Assembly (NCBI GenBank): GCA_947044405.1
Contig: CAMRHE010000028.1
Span: 10,708,001-10,772,000 of the forward strand
DNA length: 64,000 bases
Direction: 5' to 3'
DNA from: Leptodactylus fallax
Lineage: Eukaryota; Chordata; Amphibia; Anura; Leptodactylidae
In this document: positions 21,890 to 34,572 of the stretch, in pieces
How the letters are laid out: each line of letters opens with the position of its first letter
Numbering within the stretch: the stretch's first letter is position 1
Notes under the pieces: model-generated
What the model saw: the letters and a program-made list of their open reading frames with translations, nothing else
Told to the model about the DNA's origin: nothing
Databases searched by the model: none
Made by a program: the position numbers and the translations under genes

Positions 21890-24800
21890 TCTTTTGAGCC
21901 AAAGTCAATCAAAACACATGAGAAATATAAAAAAAATGCTTATACTTCTCTTATACTCCTCTTACACTTCTCTAATACTCCTCTTATACTCCTCTCATAT
22001 TTCTCTTATACTATTCTTATACCTCTCGTATAGTTCTCTTATACTCCCCTTATACTCCTCTCTTATACTTTCTCTTATAATTCTCTTATATTCCTCTTAT
22101 ACTCTCTTTTACTCCTCTTATACTTCTTCTTTTACTCCTCTTATACTCTCTTATACTCCTCTTATACTTCTTTTACTCCTCATATTTTTCTTTTATAGTC
22201 CTCTTATACTCCTCTTATATATCTCTTATACTCCTATTATACTTCTTCTTATACTCCTCTTATACTTTTTCTTATACTCCTCTTATACTTCTTTTACGCC
22301 TCTTATTTTTCTTCTTATACTTCTTATACTCCTCTTATACTTTTACTCCTCTTATACTCCTCTTACACTTCTCTTATATTTCTCTTATACTCCTGTTATG
22401 CTTCTTCTTATACTTCTCTTATACTCCTCTTATACTTCTCTTATACTCCTCTTATACTTTCTCTTATACTTACTCTTATACTTCTCTTATACTCCTCTTA
22501 TACTCCTCTTATACTTCTCTTGTACTTCTCTTATACTATTCTTATACTTTCTCTTATTCTTCTCTTATACTTCTCTTATACTTTCTGTTATACTTCTCTT
22601 ATACTCCTCTTATACTTTCTCTTATACTTCTCTTATACTTCTCTTATACTCCTCTAATACTCCTCTTATACTTCTCTTGTACTTTCTCTTATACTTCTCT
22701 TATACTTTCTCTTATACTTCTCTTATACTCCTCTTATACTTCTCTTATACTTCTCTTGTACTTCTCTTATACTCCTCTTATACTTCTCTTATACTTTCTC
22801 TTATACTTCTCTTATACACCTCTTATACTTCTCTTATACTCCTCTTATACTTCTCTTATACTTTCTCTTATACTTCTCTTATACTTCCTCTTATACTTCT
22901 CTTATACTTCTCTTATACTCCTCTTATACTTCTCTTGTACTTCTCTTATACTATTCTTATACTTTCTCTTATTCTTCTCTTATACTTTGTTATACTTCTC
23001 TTGTACTCCTCTTATACTTTCTCTTATACTTCTCTTATACTTCTCTTATACTCCTCTTATACTCCTCTTATACTTCTCTTATACTTTCTCTTATACTTCT
23101 CTTATACTCCTCTTATACTTCTCTTATACTTCTCTTATACTCCTCTTATACTTTCTCTTATACTTCTCTTATACTTTATCTTATACTTCTCTTATACTCC
23201 TCTTATACTTCTCTTATACTTCTCTTGTACTTCTCTTATACTCCTCTTATACTTCTCTTATACTTCTCTTATACTTTGTTATACTTCTCTTATACTCCTC
23301 TTATACTTTCTCTTATACTTCTCTTATACTTCTCTTATACTCCTCTTATACTCCTCTTATACTTCTCTTATACTTTCTCTTATACTTCTCTTATACTCCT
23401 CTTATACTTCTCTTATACTTCTCTTATACTCCTCTTATACTTTCTCTTATACTTCTCTTATACTTTATCTTATACTTCTCTTATACTCCTCTTATACTTC
23501 TCTTATACTTCTCTTGTACTTCTCTTATACTCCTCTTATACTTCTCTTATACTTTCTCTTGTACTTCTCTTATACTCCTCTTATACTTCTCTTATACTCC
23601 TCTTATACTTTTCTTATACTCCTCTTATACTTCTCTTATACTTTCTATTATACTTCTCTTATACTTCTCTTATACTCCTCTTATACTTTCTCCTGTACTT
23701 CTCTTATACTTCTCTTATACTTCTCTTATACTCCTCTTATACTCCTCTTATACTTCTCTTATACTTTCTCTTATACTTCTCTTATACTTCCTCTTATACT
23801 TCTCTTATACTTCTCTTATACTCCTCTTATACTTTCTCTTGTACTTCTCTTATACTCCTCTTATACACCTCTTATACTCCTCTTATACTCCTCTTATAAT
23901 CCTCTTATACTTCTCTTATACTTTCTCTTATACTTCTCTTTTACTTCCTCTTATACTTCTCTTATACTCCTCTTATACTTCTCTTATACTTCTCTTGTAC
24001 TTCTCTTATACTCCTCTTATACTTCTCTTATACTTTCTCTTATACTTGTCTTGTACTTCTCTTATACTCCTCTTATACTTCTCTTATACTTTCTCTTATA
24101 CTTGTCTTGTACTTCTCTTATACTTCTCTTATACTCCTCTTATACTTCTCTTATACTTCTCTTGTACTTCTCTTATACTCCTCTTATACTTCTCTTATAC
24201 TTTCTCTTGTACTTCTCTTATACTCCTCTTATACTTCTCTTATACTCCTCTTATACTTTTCTTATACTCCTCTTATACTTCTCTTATACTTTCTCTTATA
24301 CTTCTCTTATACTTCTCTTATACTCCTCTTATACTTTCTCCTGTACTTCTCTTATACTTCTCTTATACTCCTCTTATACTTTCTCTTGTACTTCTCTTAT
24401 ACTCCTCTTATACACCTCTTATACTCCTCTTATACTCCTCTTATAATCCTCTTATACTTCTCTTATACTTTCTCTTATACTTCTCTTTTACTTCCTCTTA
24501 TACTTCTCTTATACTCCTCTTATACTTCTCTTATACTTCTCTTGTACTTCTCTTATACTCCTCTTATACTTCTCTTATACTTTCTCTTATACTTGTCTTG
24601 TACTTCTCTTATACTCCTCTTATACTTCTCTTATACTTTCTCTTATACTTGTCTTGTACTTCTCTTATACTTCTCTTATACTCCTCTTATACTTCTCTTA
24701 TACTTCTCTTGTACTTCTCTTATACTCCTCTTATACTTCTCTTATACTTTCTCTTGTACTTCTCTTATACTCCTCTTATACTTCTCTTATACTCCTCTTA

Positions 24801-27800
24801 TACTTTTCTTATACTCCTCTTATACTTCTCTTATACTTTCTCTTATACTTCTCTTATACTTCTCTTATACTCCTCTTATACTTTCTCCTGTACTTCTCTT
24901 ATACTCCTCTTATACTCCTCTTATACTTCTCTTATACTTTCTCTTATACTTCTCTTATACTTCCTCTTATACTTCTCTTATACTCCTCTTATACTTTCTC
25001 TTGTACTTCTCTTATAATCCTCTTATACACCTCTTATACTCCTCTTATACTCCTCTTATACTCCTCTTATACTTCTCTTATACTTTCTCTTATACTTCTC
25101 TTTTACTTCCTCTTATACTTCTCTTATACTCCTCTTATACTCCTCTTATACTTCTCTTATACTCCTCTTATACTTCTCTTATACTTCTCTTGTACTTCTC
25201 TTATACTCCTCTTATACTTCTCTTATACTTTCTCTTATACTTGTCTTGTACTTCTCTTATACTCCTCTTATACTTCTCTTATACTCCTCTTATACTTCTC
25301 TTGTACTTCTCTTATACTATTCTTATACTTTCTCTTATTCTTCTCTTATACTTTGTTATACTTCTCTTGTACTCCTCTTATACTTTCTCTTATACTTCTC
25401 TTATACTTCTCTTATACTCCTCTTATACTCCTCTTATACTTCTCTTATACTTTCTCTTATACTTCTCTTATACTCCTCTTATACTTCTCTTATACTTCTC
25501 TTATACTCCTCTTATACTTTCTCTTATACTTCTCTTATACTTTATCTTATACTTCTCTTATACTCCTCTTATACTTCTCTTATACTTCTCTTGTACTTCT
25601 CTTATACTTCTCTTATACTTCCTCTTATACTTCTCTTATACTTCTCTTATACTCCTCTTATACTTCTCTTGTACTTCTCTTATACTATTCTTATACTTTC
25701 TCTTATTCTTCTCTTATACTTTGTTATACTTCTCTTGTACTCCTCTTATACTTTCTCTTATACTTCTCTTATACTTCTCTTATACTCCTCTTATACTCCT
25801 CTTATACTTCTCTTATACTTTCTCTTATACTTCTCTTATACTCCTCTTATACTTCTCTTATACTTCTCTTATACTCCTCTTATACTTTCTCTTATACTTC
25901 TCTTATACTTTATCTTATACTTCTCTTATACTCCTCTTATACTTCTCTTATACTTCTCTTGTACTTCTCTTATACTCCTCTTATACTTCTCTTATACTTC
26001 TCTTATACTTTGTTATACTTCTCTTATACTCCTCTTATACTTTCTCTTATACTTCTCTTATACTTCTCTTATACTCCTCTTATACTCCTCTTATACTTCT
26101 CTTATACTTTCTCTTATACTTCTCTTATACTCCTCTTATACTTCTCTTATACTTCTCTTATACTCCTCTTATACTTTCTCTTATACTTCTCTTATACTTT
26201 ATCTTATACTTCTCTTATACTCCTCTTATACTTCTCTTATACTTCTCTTGTACTTCTCTTATACTCCTCTTATACTTCTCTTATACTTTCTCTTGTACTT
26301 CTCTTATACTCCTCTTATACTTCTCTTATACTCCTCTTATACTTTTCTTATACTCCTCTTATACTTCTCTTATACTTTCTATTATACTTCTCTTATACTT
26401 CTCTTATACTCCTCTTATACTTTCTCCTGTACTTCTCTTATACTTCTCTTATACTTCTCTTATACTCCTCTTATACTCCTCTTATACTTCTCTTATACTT
26501 TCTCTTATACTTCTCTTATACTTCCTCTTATACTTCTCTTATACTTCTCTTATACTCCTCTTATACTTTCTCTTGTACTTCTCTTATACTCCTCTTATAC
26601 ACCTCTTATACTCCTCTTATACTCCTCTTATACTCCTCTTATACTTCTCTTATACTTTCTCTTATACTTCTCTTTTACTTCCTCTTATACTTCTCTTATA
26701 CTCCTCTTATACTTCTCTTATACTTCTCTTGTACTTCTCTTATACTCCTCTTATACTTCTCTTATACTTTCTCTTATACTTGTCTTATACTTTCTCTTAT
26801 ACTTCTCTTATACTTCCTCTTATACTTCTCTTATACTTCTCTTATACTCCTCTTATACTTTCTCTTGTACTTCTCTTATACTCCTCTTATACTCCTCTTA
26901 TACTCCTCTTATACTTCTCTTATACTTTCTCTTATACTTCTCTTTTACTTCCTCTTATACTTCTCTTATACTCCTCTTATACTTCTCTTATACTTCTCTT
27001 GTACTTCTCTTATACTCCTCTTATACTTCTCTTATACTTTCTCTTATACTTGTCTTGTACTTCTCTTATACTCCTCTTATACTTCTCTTATACTTTCTCT
27101 TATACTTGTCTTGTACTTCTCTTATACTTCTCTTATACTCCTCTTATACTTCTCTTATACTTCTCTTGTACTTCTCTTATACTCCTCTTATACTTCTCTT
27201 ATACTTTCTCTTATACTTCTCTTATACTCCTCTTATACTTTCTCCTGTACTTCTCTTATACTCCTCTTATACTTCTCTTATACTTCTCTTATACTCCTCT
27301 TATACTCCTCTTATACTTCTCTTATACTTTCTCTTATACTTCTCTTATACTTCCTCTTATACTTCTCTTATACTCCTCTTATACTTTCTCTTGTACTTCT
27401 CTTATAATCCTCTTATACACCTCTTATACTCCTCTTATACTCCTCTTATACTCCTCTTATACTTCTCTTATACTTTCTCTTATACTTCTCTTTTACTTCC
27501 TCTTATACTTCTCTTATACTCCTCTTATACTCCTCTTATACTTCTCTTATACTCCTCTTATACTTCTCTTATACTTCTCTTGTACTTCTCTTATACTCCT
27601 CTTATACTTCTCTTATACTTTCTCTTATACTTGTCTTGTACTTCTCTTATACTCCTCTTATACTTCTCTTATACTTTCTCTTATACTTGTCTTGTACTTC
27701 TCTTATACTTCTCTTATACTCCTCTTATACTTCTCTTATACTTCTCTTATACTTCTCTTGTACTTCTCTTATACTCCTCTTATACTTCTCTTATACTTTC

Positions 27801-27990
27801 TCTTATACTTGTCTTGTACTTCTCTTATACTTCTCTTATACTCCTCTTATACTTCTCTTATACTTCTCTTATACTTTCTCTTATACTTGTCTTGTACTTC
27901 TCTTATACTCCTCTTATACTTTCTCTTATATTTTCTCTTATACCTCTCTTATACTTCTCCCTTCTGCTAAATTCACGCCTGACTTTGGCT
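21890..27990. mobile_element. MITE, family M core 1, split by the 6-kb array
   Basis: The left flank of the array reads cttttgagccaaagtcaatc, and on to gaaatataaa and cttatacttctc. The right flank reads atacttctcccttctgctaa, and on to ctgactttggctcaaaacac. Placed side by side these match the continuous core of the MITE at 3721-3984 and, reversed, of 33561-33767. So the array interrupts one copy of this MITE exactly at its ttatacttctcc segment. The outer gaggccccac termini are not clear in this copy. Confidence 0.82.
21935..27958. repeat. 6-kb array of an 11-bp pyrimidine-rich unit
   Basis: About 540 copies of ttatacttctc and ttatactcctc, with a 12-bp variant ttatactttctc and rarer forms (ttgtacttctc, ttatactattc, ttgttatac). 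Units without stop codons in any frame produce very long Leu/Ile/Tyr/Ser/Thr ORFs (up to 1,287 residues), which are artefacts. Blocks marked by rare variants recur: the gttatac variant lies at 22989 and 23278, and again at 25723 and 26012, both pairs exactly 289 bp apart, showing duplication of longer blocks inside the array. Confidence 0.97.
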
Positions 27991-27994
27991 CAAA

Positions 27995-28985
27995 ACACTG
28001 CAGCATAATCTGTGACAAACAGTGCAGCTTCTCCATAATGTGACCTCCATCTACAGGTGTTACATGGTTGGTACCACATGATGATTTGTGTCTTTTAGAT
28101 AATGTCTGTAAAAATCCTGGATCATAAAGTGGATGAGACTATGATGTGGATTACCAGGGTTCCTAGACTATAGCCTGTCAGATTAAAGGAGTTCACTCAT
28201 TTTGGGGAATACAGAAAGGGAATGTAATGGGCACTTAGCAGGTTTGTGCGCTGAGATAATATATTGGTGGTCAGTAAGTATTGGCAGGTCTTCATTCTGC
28301 AGGGTGTTGGTGCTGAGGTGGGACTTACACGCTGCAGTAATAAAGTCTCTGGAAAACATAAGACGTCTCCATTGTGAGTGCAGAAACTTCCATCACAAAA
28401 TCCCGGGAGAAGCCTCTTGTGCATTATGTCTTTATGACTGGCTCCGCTCCCCTGGTGCCACTATTCGGCTTTACGATGCTGCATACTCAGCCTTACATTT
28501 TCACTTACAATGTAAAACCTTTGCTAATGTTTAGTTACTATTCGCAATATTAGTCTACACGAGTTCTGCTCCCATAACCAAGTACAACACATAGTGCTGG
28601 TATGAATTATTCACACAAGTATGGAAGAATCACTAATGTCACTACTAATGTGAACCATGAAGGGCATTAGCGGGCCGTATGGGAGAGCCCACCAACATGG
28701 CTCTGCACAGTCTGCATTGTGAGAGGCATAGCATACGTATAGTCTTTACATGTACATCAAAGGGGTTCTCCAGGAATGATCATACAGTTCTTGTCCCCAC
28801 TTCCTCCAGACCAGAAGAGGGGGCGCTCACATGACTGGCTGAGGCCACTGATTGGCTGGAACCAAAACAGAGAGCATGGAAACCAGGACTGTATAGCAGA
28901 GCACTGCGGATAGCTGAGTGTGAAGTTTTTTTGTTTTACATCCCCCGGGCCCCCCTCAGTTTGGTATGATTTCTGGAAAACCCCT
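27995..28985. other. Plain sequence
   Basis: No gene recognised. ORFs at 28202-28534 (+) and 28424-28197 (-) have no known domain. Confidence 0.4.
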
Positions 28986-29247
28986 TGAGGCTAAGCCCCC
29001 ACATAGCAGGCCACAGCTATAGGGAAACCACCAGCATTTCTGTAGGTGTAATTGACATGCTGCAATTTCCAAAAACGCAACGGTTTTCAAAATCGCAGCA
29101 TTTCCGCTGTGTGTATTTTTCTGCAATGTGTGAATGGAATTCACTAGAATCTTATACACTTTGCAGGGACTGTAAAACGCCGCATTTTTTAATGCAACGT
29201 TTTTGCTGTGGCCAAACCATGGCACTACCACATGGCGCCCCAGCCTT
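28986..29247. mobile_element. MITE, family M core 2
   Basis: Starts gaggctaagcccccacatag and ends atggcgccccagccttaa. The core includes ttgacatgctgcaatttcc and aaaatcgcagcatttccgc, shared with copies at 35311, 56165 and 63866. It is immediately followed by a core-1 copy of the same family. Confidence 0.7.
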
Positions 29248-29449
29248 AACATTAAAGCCAACCCACATTGCAGAAAAGCTGCAGATTTTTCTTTGGGTTT
29301 GTGAGCTAAAGCCAGGAGTGGATTGAGCAGAAGGGAGAAGTATAAGAAGCTTCCTATATACACACGTGGACAAAATTGTTGGTACCCCTTGTTTAATGAA
29401 AGAAAAACCCACAATGGTCACGGAAATAACTTGAATCTGACAAAAGTAA

Positions 29450-29824
<375 letters not shown>

Positions 29825-29868
29825 TAAGAGGAAAACATTTGACTATTCTGAAGTGGCCTTCTACTGTA

Positions 29869-31751
29869 CAGTCCCTGACAGAAGTTCTGTCGCTTATCCA
29901 TGTTGTGGAATCAAAAGCTTATAATCTGACTTTAAATTCTTCCATTGGTTTTAGAAATGACTCATATGAAAGCTGAAACCCTCCCAAATGATTTTTTGGT
30001 TAAGAAAATAAATTGGCTTCACTGCTGAAACATTCATCATTTAATGAACACAGAAAGGTCAGATTTTGGTAAGACAAAAGTTTTGTCGCACGCATAAAGT
30101 AATGTGAAAATCAAACCAATAATTCTATTCAAAAACAAAGATATGTTTCATAACATTGGTGAATGAAGTTGTGGTGCTATTAGAGCCATATTTAATATTT
30201 TGTGTGACTTCCATGAGCTTGAAGGACTGCATCCATGCGTTTCAACAATGATTCATACAATTTATTGATGAAGTCATCAGGAATAGCACAGAATGCAGTC
30301 TTACATGCCTCCCAGATTTCATCAAGATTCTTTGGTTTTGTCTGCCAAGCTTCCTCTTTCATCCTACCCCAAACATGCTCAATGATGTTCATGTCTGGTG
30401 ACTGGGCTGGCCAGTCCTGGAGCACCTTGATCTTCTTTGCCTTGAGGAACTTTAATGTAGAGATGGATGTATGAGATGGAGCACCATCCTGCTGCAAAAT
30501 TTGACCCCTTTTATGATTGGGAATGTAAGAGGAAGCTAATACTTCTTGATATTTTAGGCTATTGATATTGCCTTTCACCTTGCAAATGTTTCGCACACCC
30601 CCATACTGAATGTAACCCCAGACCATGATCTTTCCACCACCAAACTTAACTGTTTTCTAGGTGTATCCTGGATCCATACGGGCTCCAGTTTGTCTCCTGC
30701 AGTATTTGCGACGGCTGTGGTGTAATTCAACTGAAGATTCATCTGAGAAATCCACCTTCTGCCACTTTTCCAGCGTCCATCCGTTTAGCAGGCTGTGGGC
30801 CTTGGCAAATGCCACATGGTTTTTTAATTGCCTTTTGTTTAGTGCTGGCTTCTGGGCACTGATTCGACCATGGAGGCCATTTCGAGACAGAATCCTACAA
30901 ACTGTTCTAGTTGACACAGGGACTTGAGGTGACCAGGCCTGTTGGAGCTCTGCTGCAGTGGAAGAGGGGCTGGCTTTTGATTTTCTAACCAACAAACGTT
31001 CCTCCTGAGCAGTTGTCTTGCGGGGTCTGCCAGACCTGGACTTGTCAAAAACATCTCCAGTCTGTTTAATTTTTTGTACTTGACGCAGAGACACATTAAA
31101 GGTGCCAGCCACGTCTGCAGTGGATCTGGTCTTCAGTCTCTTGATAATCAAGGCTTTGGCCGCAGGGTTGATTTTTGGCATTTTGTCAGAGGTGAAGTTG
31201 CAGTTCAAGTGAAGGTCTGGGGTGCTGGCGTTCTTTTTATACACACCCACTAATTAACCGATCAATTAGTGAGCACAGGTAAGGCTTTAAATTAGGATTG
31301 GGTGCATTATATGACAAGGCGAGAAAACTTTGCTATTCCTGATGACTTCATCAATAAATTGTATGAATCATTGTTGAAACGCATGGATGAAGTCCTTCAA
31401 GCTCATGGAAGTCACACAAAATATTAAATATGGCTCTAATAGCACCACAACTTCATTCACCAATGTTAGGAAACATATCTTTGTTTTTGAACAGAATTAT
31501 AGGTTTGATTTTCACATTAATTTATGTGTGCGACAAAACTTTTGTCTTGCCAAAATCTGACCTTTCTGTATTCATTAAATGATGAATATTTCAGCAGTGA
31601 AGCCAATTTATTTTCTTAACCAAAAAAATCATTTGGGAGGGTTTCAGCTTTCATATGAGTCATTTCTAAAACCAATGGATGAATTTAAAGTCAGATTATA
31701 AGCTTTTGATTCCACAACATGAATAAGCGACAGAACTTCTGTCAGGGACTG
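29869..31751 (-). mobile_element. Tc1-like element with DD35E spacing and about 420-bp TIRs
   Basis: Ends cagtccctgacagaag and inverted cttctgtcagggactg; TA at 29867-29868 and 31752-31753. The inverted repeats are unusually long: about 29869-30288 pairs with 31331-31751, so the outer element sequence plus roughly the last 32 codons of the transposase gene are present at both ends. The transposase is on the minus strand and carries one internal stop. Total length 1,883 bp. This is the innermost member of the nest, hence the youngest of the three insertions. Confidence 0.92.
30192..31181 (-). pseudogene. Tc1/mariner transposase, DD35E spacing, one premature stop
   Basis: Would catalyse cut-and-paste transposition of the surrounding element. 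The ATG at 31181 is chosen because the longer frame (to 31250) opens only at GTG. Numbering from that ATG: residues 1-60 form a helix-turn-helix with STADVAGTFNVSLRQVQKIK, then a GRPRK motif (51-55) and a second helix-turn-helix region to about 125. The catalytic triad is Asp147 (FSDES), Asp232 (LQQDGAPSHTS) and Glu268 (SPDMNIIEHVW). Thirty-five residues separate Asp232 and Glu268, one more than in classic Tc1. A TAG at 30657-30659 replaces codon 175, most simply a CAG-to-TAG change; otherwise the 329-codon frame is open. The last roughly 32 codons overlap the inverted repeat. DD35E spacing has been reported for a vertebrate group called Traveler; membership is an inference. Confidence 0.88.
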
Positions 31752-32284
31752 TATGAGCCCTGACCTAACTCCTTTTGAGCATCTTTGGAAGGAGCTGAAA
31801 CATGCCGTCTGGAAAAGGCACCCTTCAAACCCGAGACAACTGGAGCAGTTTGCTCATGAGGAGTGGCCAAAATACCTGCTGAGAGGTGCAGAAGTCTCAT
31901 TGACAGTTACAGGAATCGTTTGATTGCAGGGATTGCCTCAAAAGGTTGTGCAACAAAATATTAAGTTAAGGGAACCATCATTTCTGTCCAGGCCATGAGT
32001 TTTCTTTTTTTAAAAATTCTGTTGAAGCCTGGTTGAATAGCAATGTCTGACTTTCATTTGTTCATTTCAGAGAATTTTTATATATTATTACTTTTGTCAG
32101 ATTCAAGTTATTTCTGTGACCATTGTGGGTTTTTCTTTCATTAAACGAGGGGTACCAACAATTTTGTCCACTTGCGTATTTCACATTCCTTTTGTAGCCA
32201 CTACTGAGTTGGGCTAAAAAAAAAAAAAACTACAAAATCTGCAACGGCTATTCCTCAGTCTAATGGAGTTTAGAGTAATAGAGA

Positions 32285-32622
32285 AGTTAGATATTGAGGA
32301 CCTGTCCTTAGGATACGTCATCAAGATGAGATTAATTGGGTTGCAACATCTGGGGCCCCCCAATCAACTGTTTGGAGAGACCACAGAGTTTGGGTGAACT
32401 CAACAGCACAGCGCCATACATTGTTCTTGGTATTGCAGTTCAACCCTATTCACTTGACTGAGACTGAGCTGGAAACAATCTACGTGACAAAAGAATGTGA
32501 CATCACTAGCCTGTGAAGCAGAAGAAGTGCTCACCCATGTCGGGGGTCCTGAGTGTCAGACCCCCGACAATCACATATTGATGATTTATCCTAAGGATAT
32601 TCTCCTGCAAAATCCCTTTAAT
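32285..32622. repeat. Dispersed repeat with 'gtccttaggatac' ends
   Basis: Left block ggacctgtccttaggatacg and right block ttgatgatttatcctaagga are inverted to one another; the right end is caaaatccctttaa. Sibling at 21541-21870. Non-coding. Confidence 0.6.
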
Positions 32623-33560
32623 TGTGAACTTGATAGAAAGTTAAAATTGCTTTCTGCAAATAACTCCTAGATTTCCATTCCCCTGAACTGCTCATCCGGC
32701 CATGAAGCGTCTGCAGTGTGTGAACCCGAGCTAATGTGCATAAATCTATTAATCTATGATAATATGTTATTAATAACAGTAATAGGGACTTTGCAGCTAT
32801 TACAATTTACACTCATCCCGCCCAATCCGGCTCCTGCTTCTCTGCTAATCCTTCCTGACCTTCAGCTGGATACTTTGTGTTCATTAAAACCTGGCTTTGC
32901 TACAAGCCCTAATCTTTCCAGGAAATGATCTCTTTGATTGGTGAGTTGTGGCGATCGATTGATGTTATGTCAGCATTGTGTACATCTCATCACATATTCA
33001 GCCTGCTCTCCTGGATGTGTACAGAGTAGTGTACATAGACATCACCTGCCAGAGGAGGAAGAAGACACGCAAATGTATGCAAAGCACCGACGCCCTCCCC
33101 CCCGTGTGACAGGAGACTGCTCTGGAGCTCCACCATCTAGGGGGCAGCTATAGGGTAGAACATTTGTTTGGGAAATCTGCTTTCTACTTATATAATTGTT
33201 GCTTATTTGACATTTTTTTGCATACGCCATATTATCATGACCGCGCTGTCATTAACTCCTTCCTGCCTTATTACAAAGAGTGTCAGCTGTGATAACAGGA
33301 TGGGGGGACCAAAGCCTTATACTTTATAGGTGTTGGGGTATACTTGTAGTCACATAGTTCATAAGATAACAGTAGGTCAGTTCTAGATTTACATTGTATA
33401 AGCCACAACTTGAGCTTTGTTTGTCCTCCTCTCATTCCCACCGCACAGTGATCATCTATGTAACATATAAATACACTACATGTATGTAGTAACATACATG
33501 TACACATGAGGACACAACAGGGAAAATTTACTAAGCTAAAAGTGCCAGAATTTTGTCTTA
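32623..33560. other. Plain sequence
   Basis: No gene recognised. ORFs at 32716-33153 have no known domain. Confidence 0.4.
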
Positions 33561-33767
33561 GGCTGAGGCCCCACGTTGCAGAAATACAGCTTTTTTTTTG
33601 TTGCAAATTTTGCAGCGGTTTTTTGAGCCAAAGCCAGATGTGGATTGAGCAGAAGGCAGGAGTATAAAAGCTTCCTATATATTTCCCATTCCTTTGTAAC
33701 CAATCTTGGCTTTGGCTCAAAAAAACACAGCAAAATCTGTAAAAAAAAAAAGTGTGGGGCCTCAGCC
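33561..33767. mobile_element. MITE, family M core 1, complete copy
   Basis: Termini ggctgaggccccacgttgca and inverted gtggggcctcagcc, flanked by TTA(A) (33558-33560; 33768-33771). The inner inverted pair is gagccaaagccag and ttggctttggctc around gagtataaaagcttcctata. This is the best intact reference for the copies that host the 6-kb array and the Tc1 nest. TTAA target sites would fit a Kolobok- or piggyBac-type mobiliser; this is inference. Confidence 0.8.
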
Positions 33768-33771
33768 TTAA

Positions 33772-34499
33772 TTTGCTCCAATAACTGGCCTACATGTGGT
33801 GCACCACAATTATTAGGTGGGCTTTATCTAGAAAGGGGGCAGGTTCTATGGACAAAGAGGGTGGGGATAAAAGTGCAACAATGTGCAACATAATTGCACC
33901 AAAATTCTGGTGTACATTTCTGTTGCAAAATAAGTCAAAATAGTTGATATAAACGTAGTCTGCACAGTCTGAAGATGCACCAGGTTCATCACTCAGCATC
34001 AGTCATCGATGTATCAGCCACTTTGAAAGACAGTTCACATGTAGATGAGACAATCTAAAAAATTCTACAGATTTAATAAAACTGCCCCATTTTTCATTCA
34101 CTAGATAAGTAATACTTATTTTCAGTAGACCCACTTTCCTAGGAGTCCTTGTGTGCCTATACGTGAATCTAGACACACGCCATTGCCGGAGGTTACATTA
34201 TTTCAATACAGATACATCACCTATAGAAGACTTGATGTAAGGCGACACAACTGAGGCTGCCATAAAAAAAACTTGTATTGAATGGCGGTGGATATCCGCC
34301 CAGCCCCCGAGCCGCCATTATTACATCACTTCCACTGAGCCAATACAATAATGTGATAATATTGGGATTTTATTACTTATGTAATTACCCCATGTAATAA
34401 GAGATGAGGCTGCACATCTGAGCATTGCCATAACAAGACATGGACATTGAAGGCTAGATGGAAAATCTGTGTGTAAAAAAATAAGTTTTGTGTTTGGTC
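33772..34499. other. Plain sequence
   Basis: Nothing recognised beyond probable old dispersed-repeat DNA flanking the MITE. Confidence 0.35.
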
Positions 34500-34572
34500 A
34501 TATATATTATATGATATATTCAGTGATGACAACGCTGCGGAATATGTTGGCGATGCCTGAGAAATAAACTAG
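34500..34572 (+). mobile_element. SINE 3' tail fragment
   Basis: Contains cgctgcggaatatgttggcg followed by atgcctgagaaataaa, the plus-strand form of the frog SINE tail. Confidence 0.6.

Noticed and set aside
21894..28043. Very long ORFs (up to 1,287 residues) rich in Leu, Ile, Tyr, Ser and Thr
   Set aside because: They are direct translations of the 11-bp array, which lacks stop codons; several frames are open at once and the residues repeat every 11.
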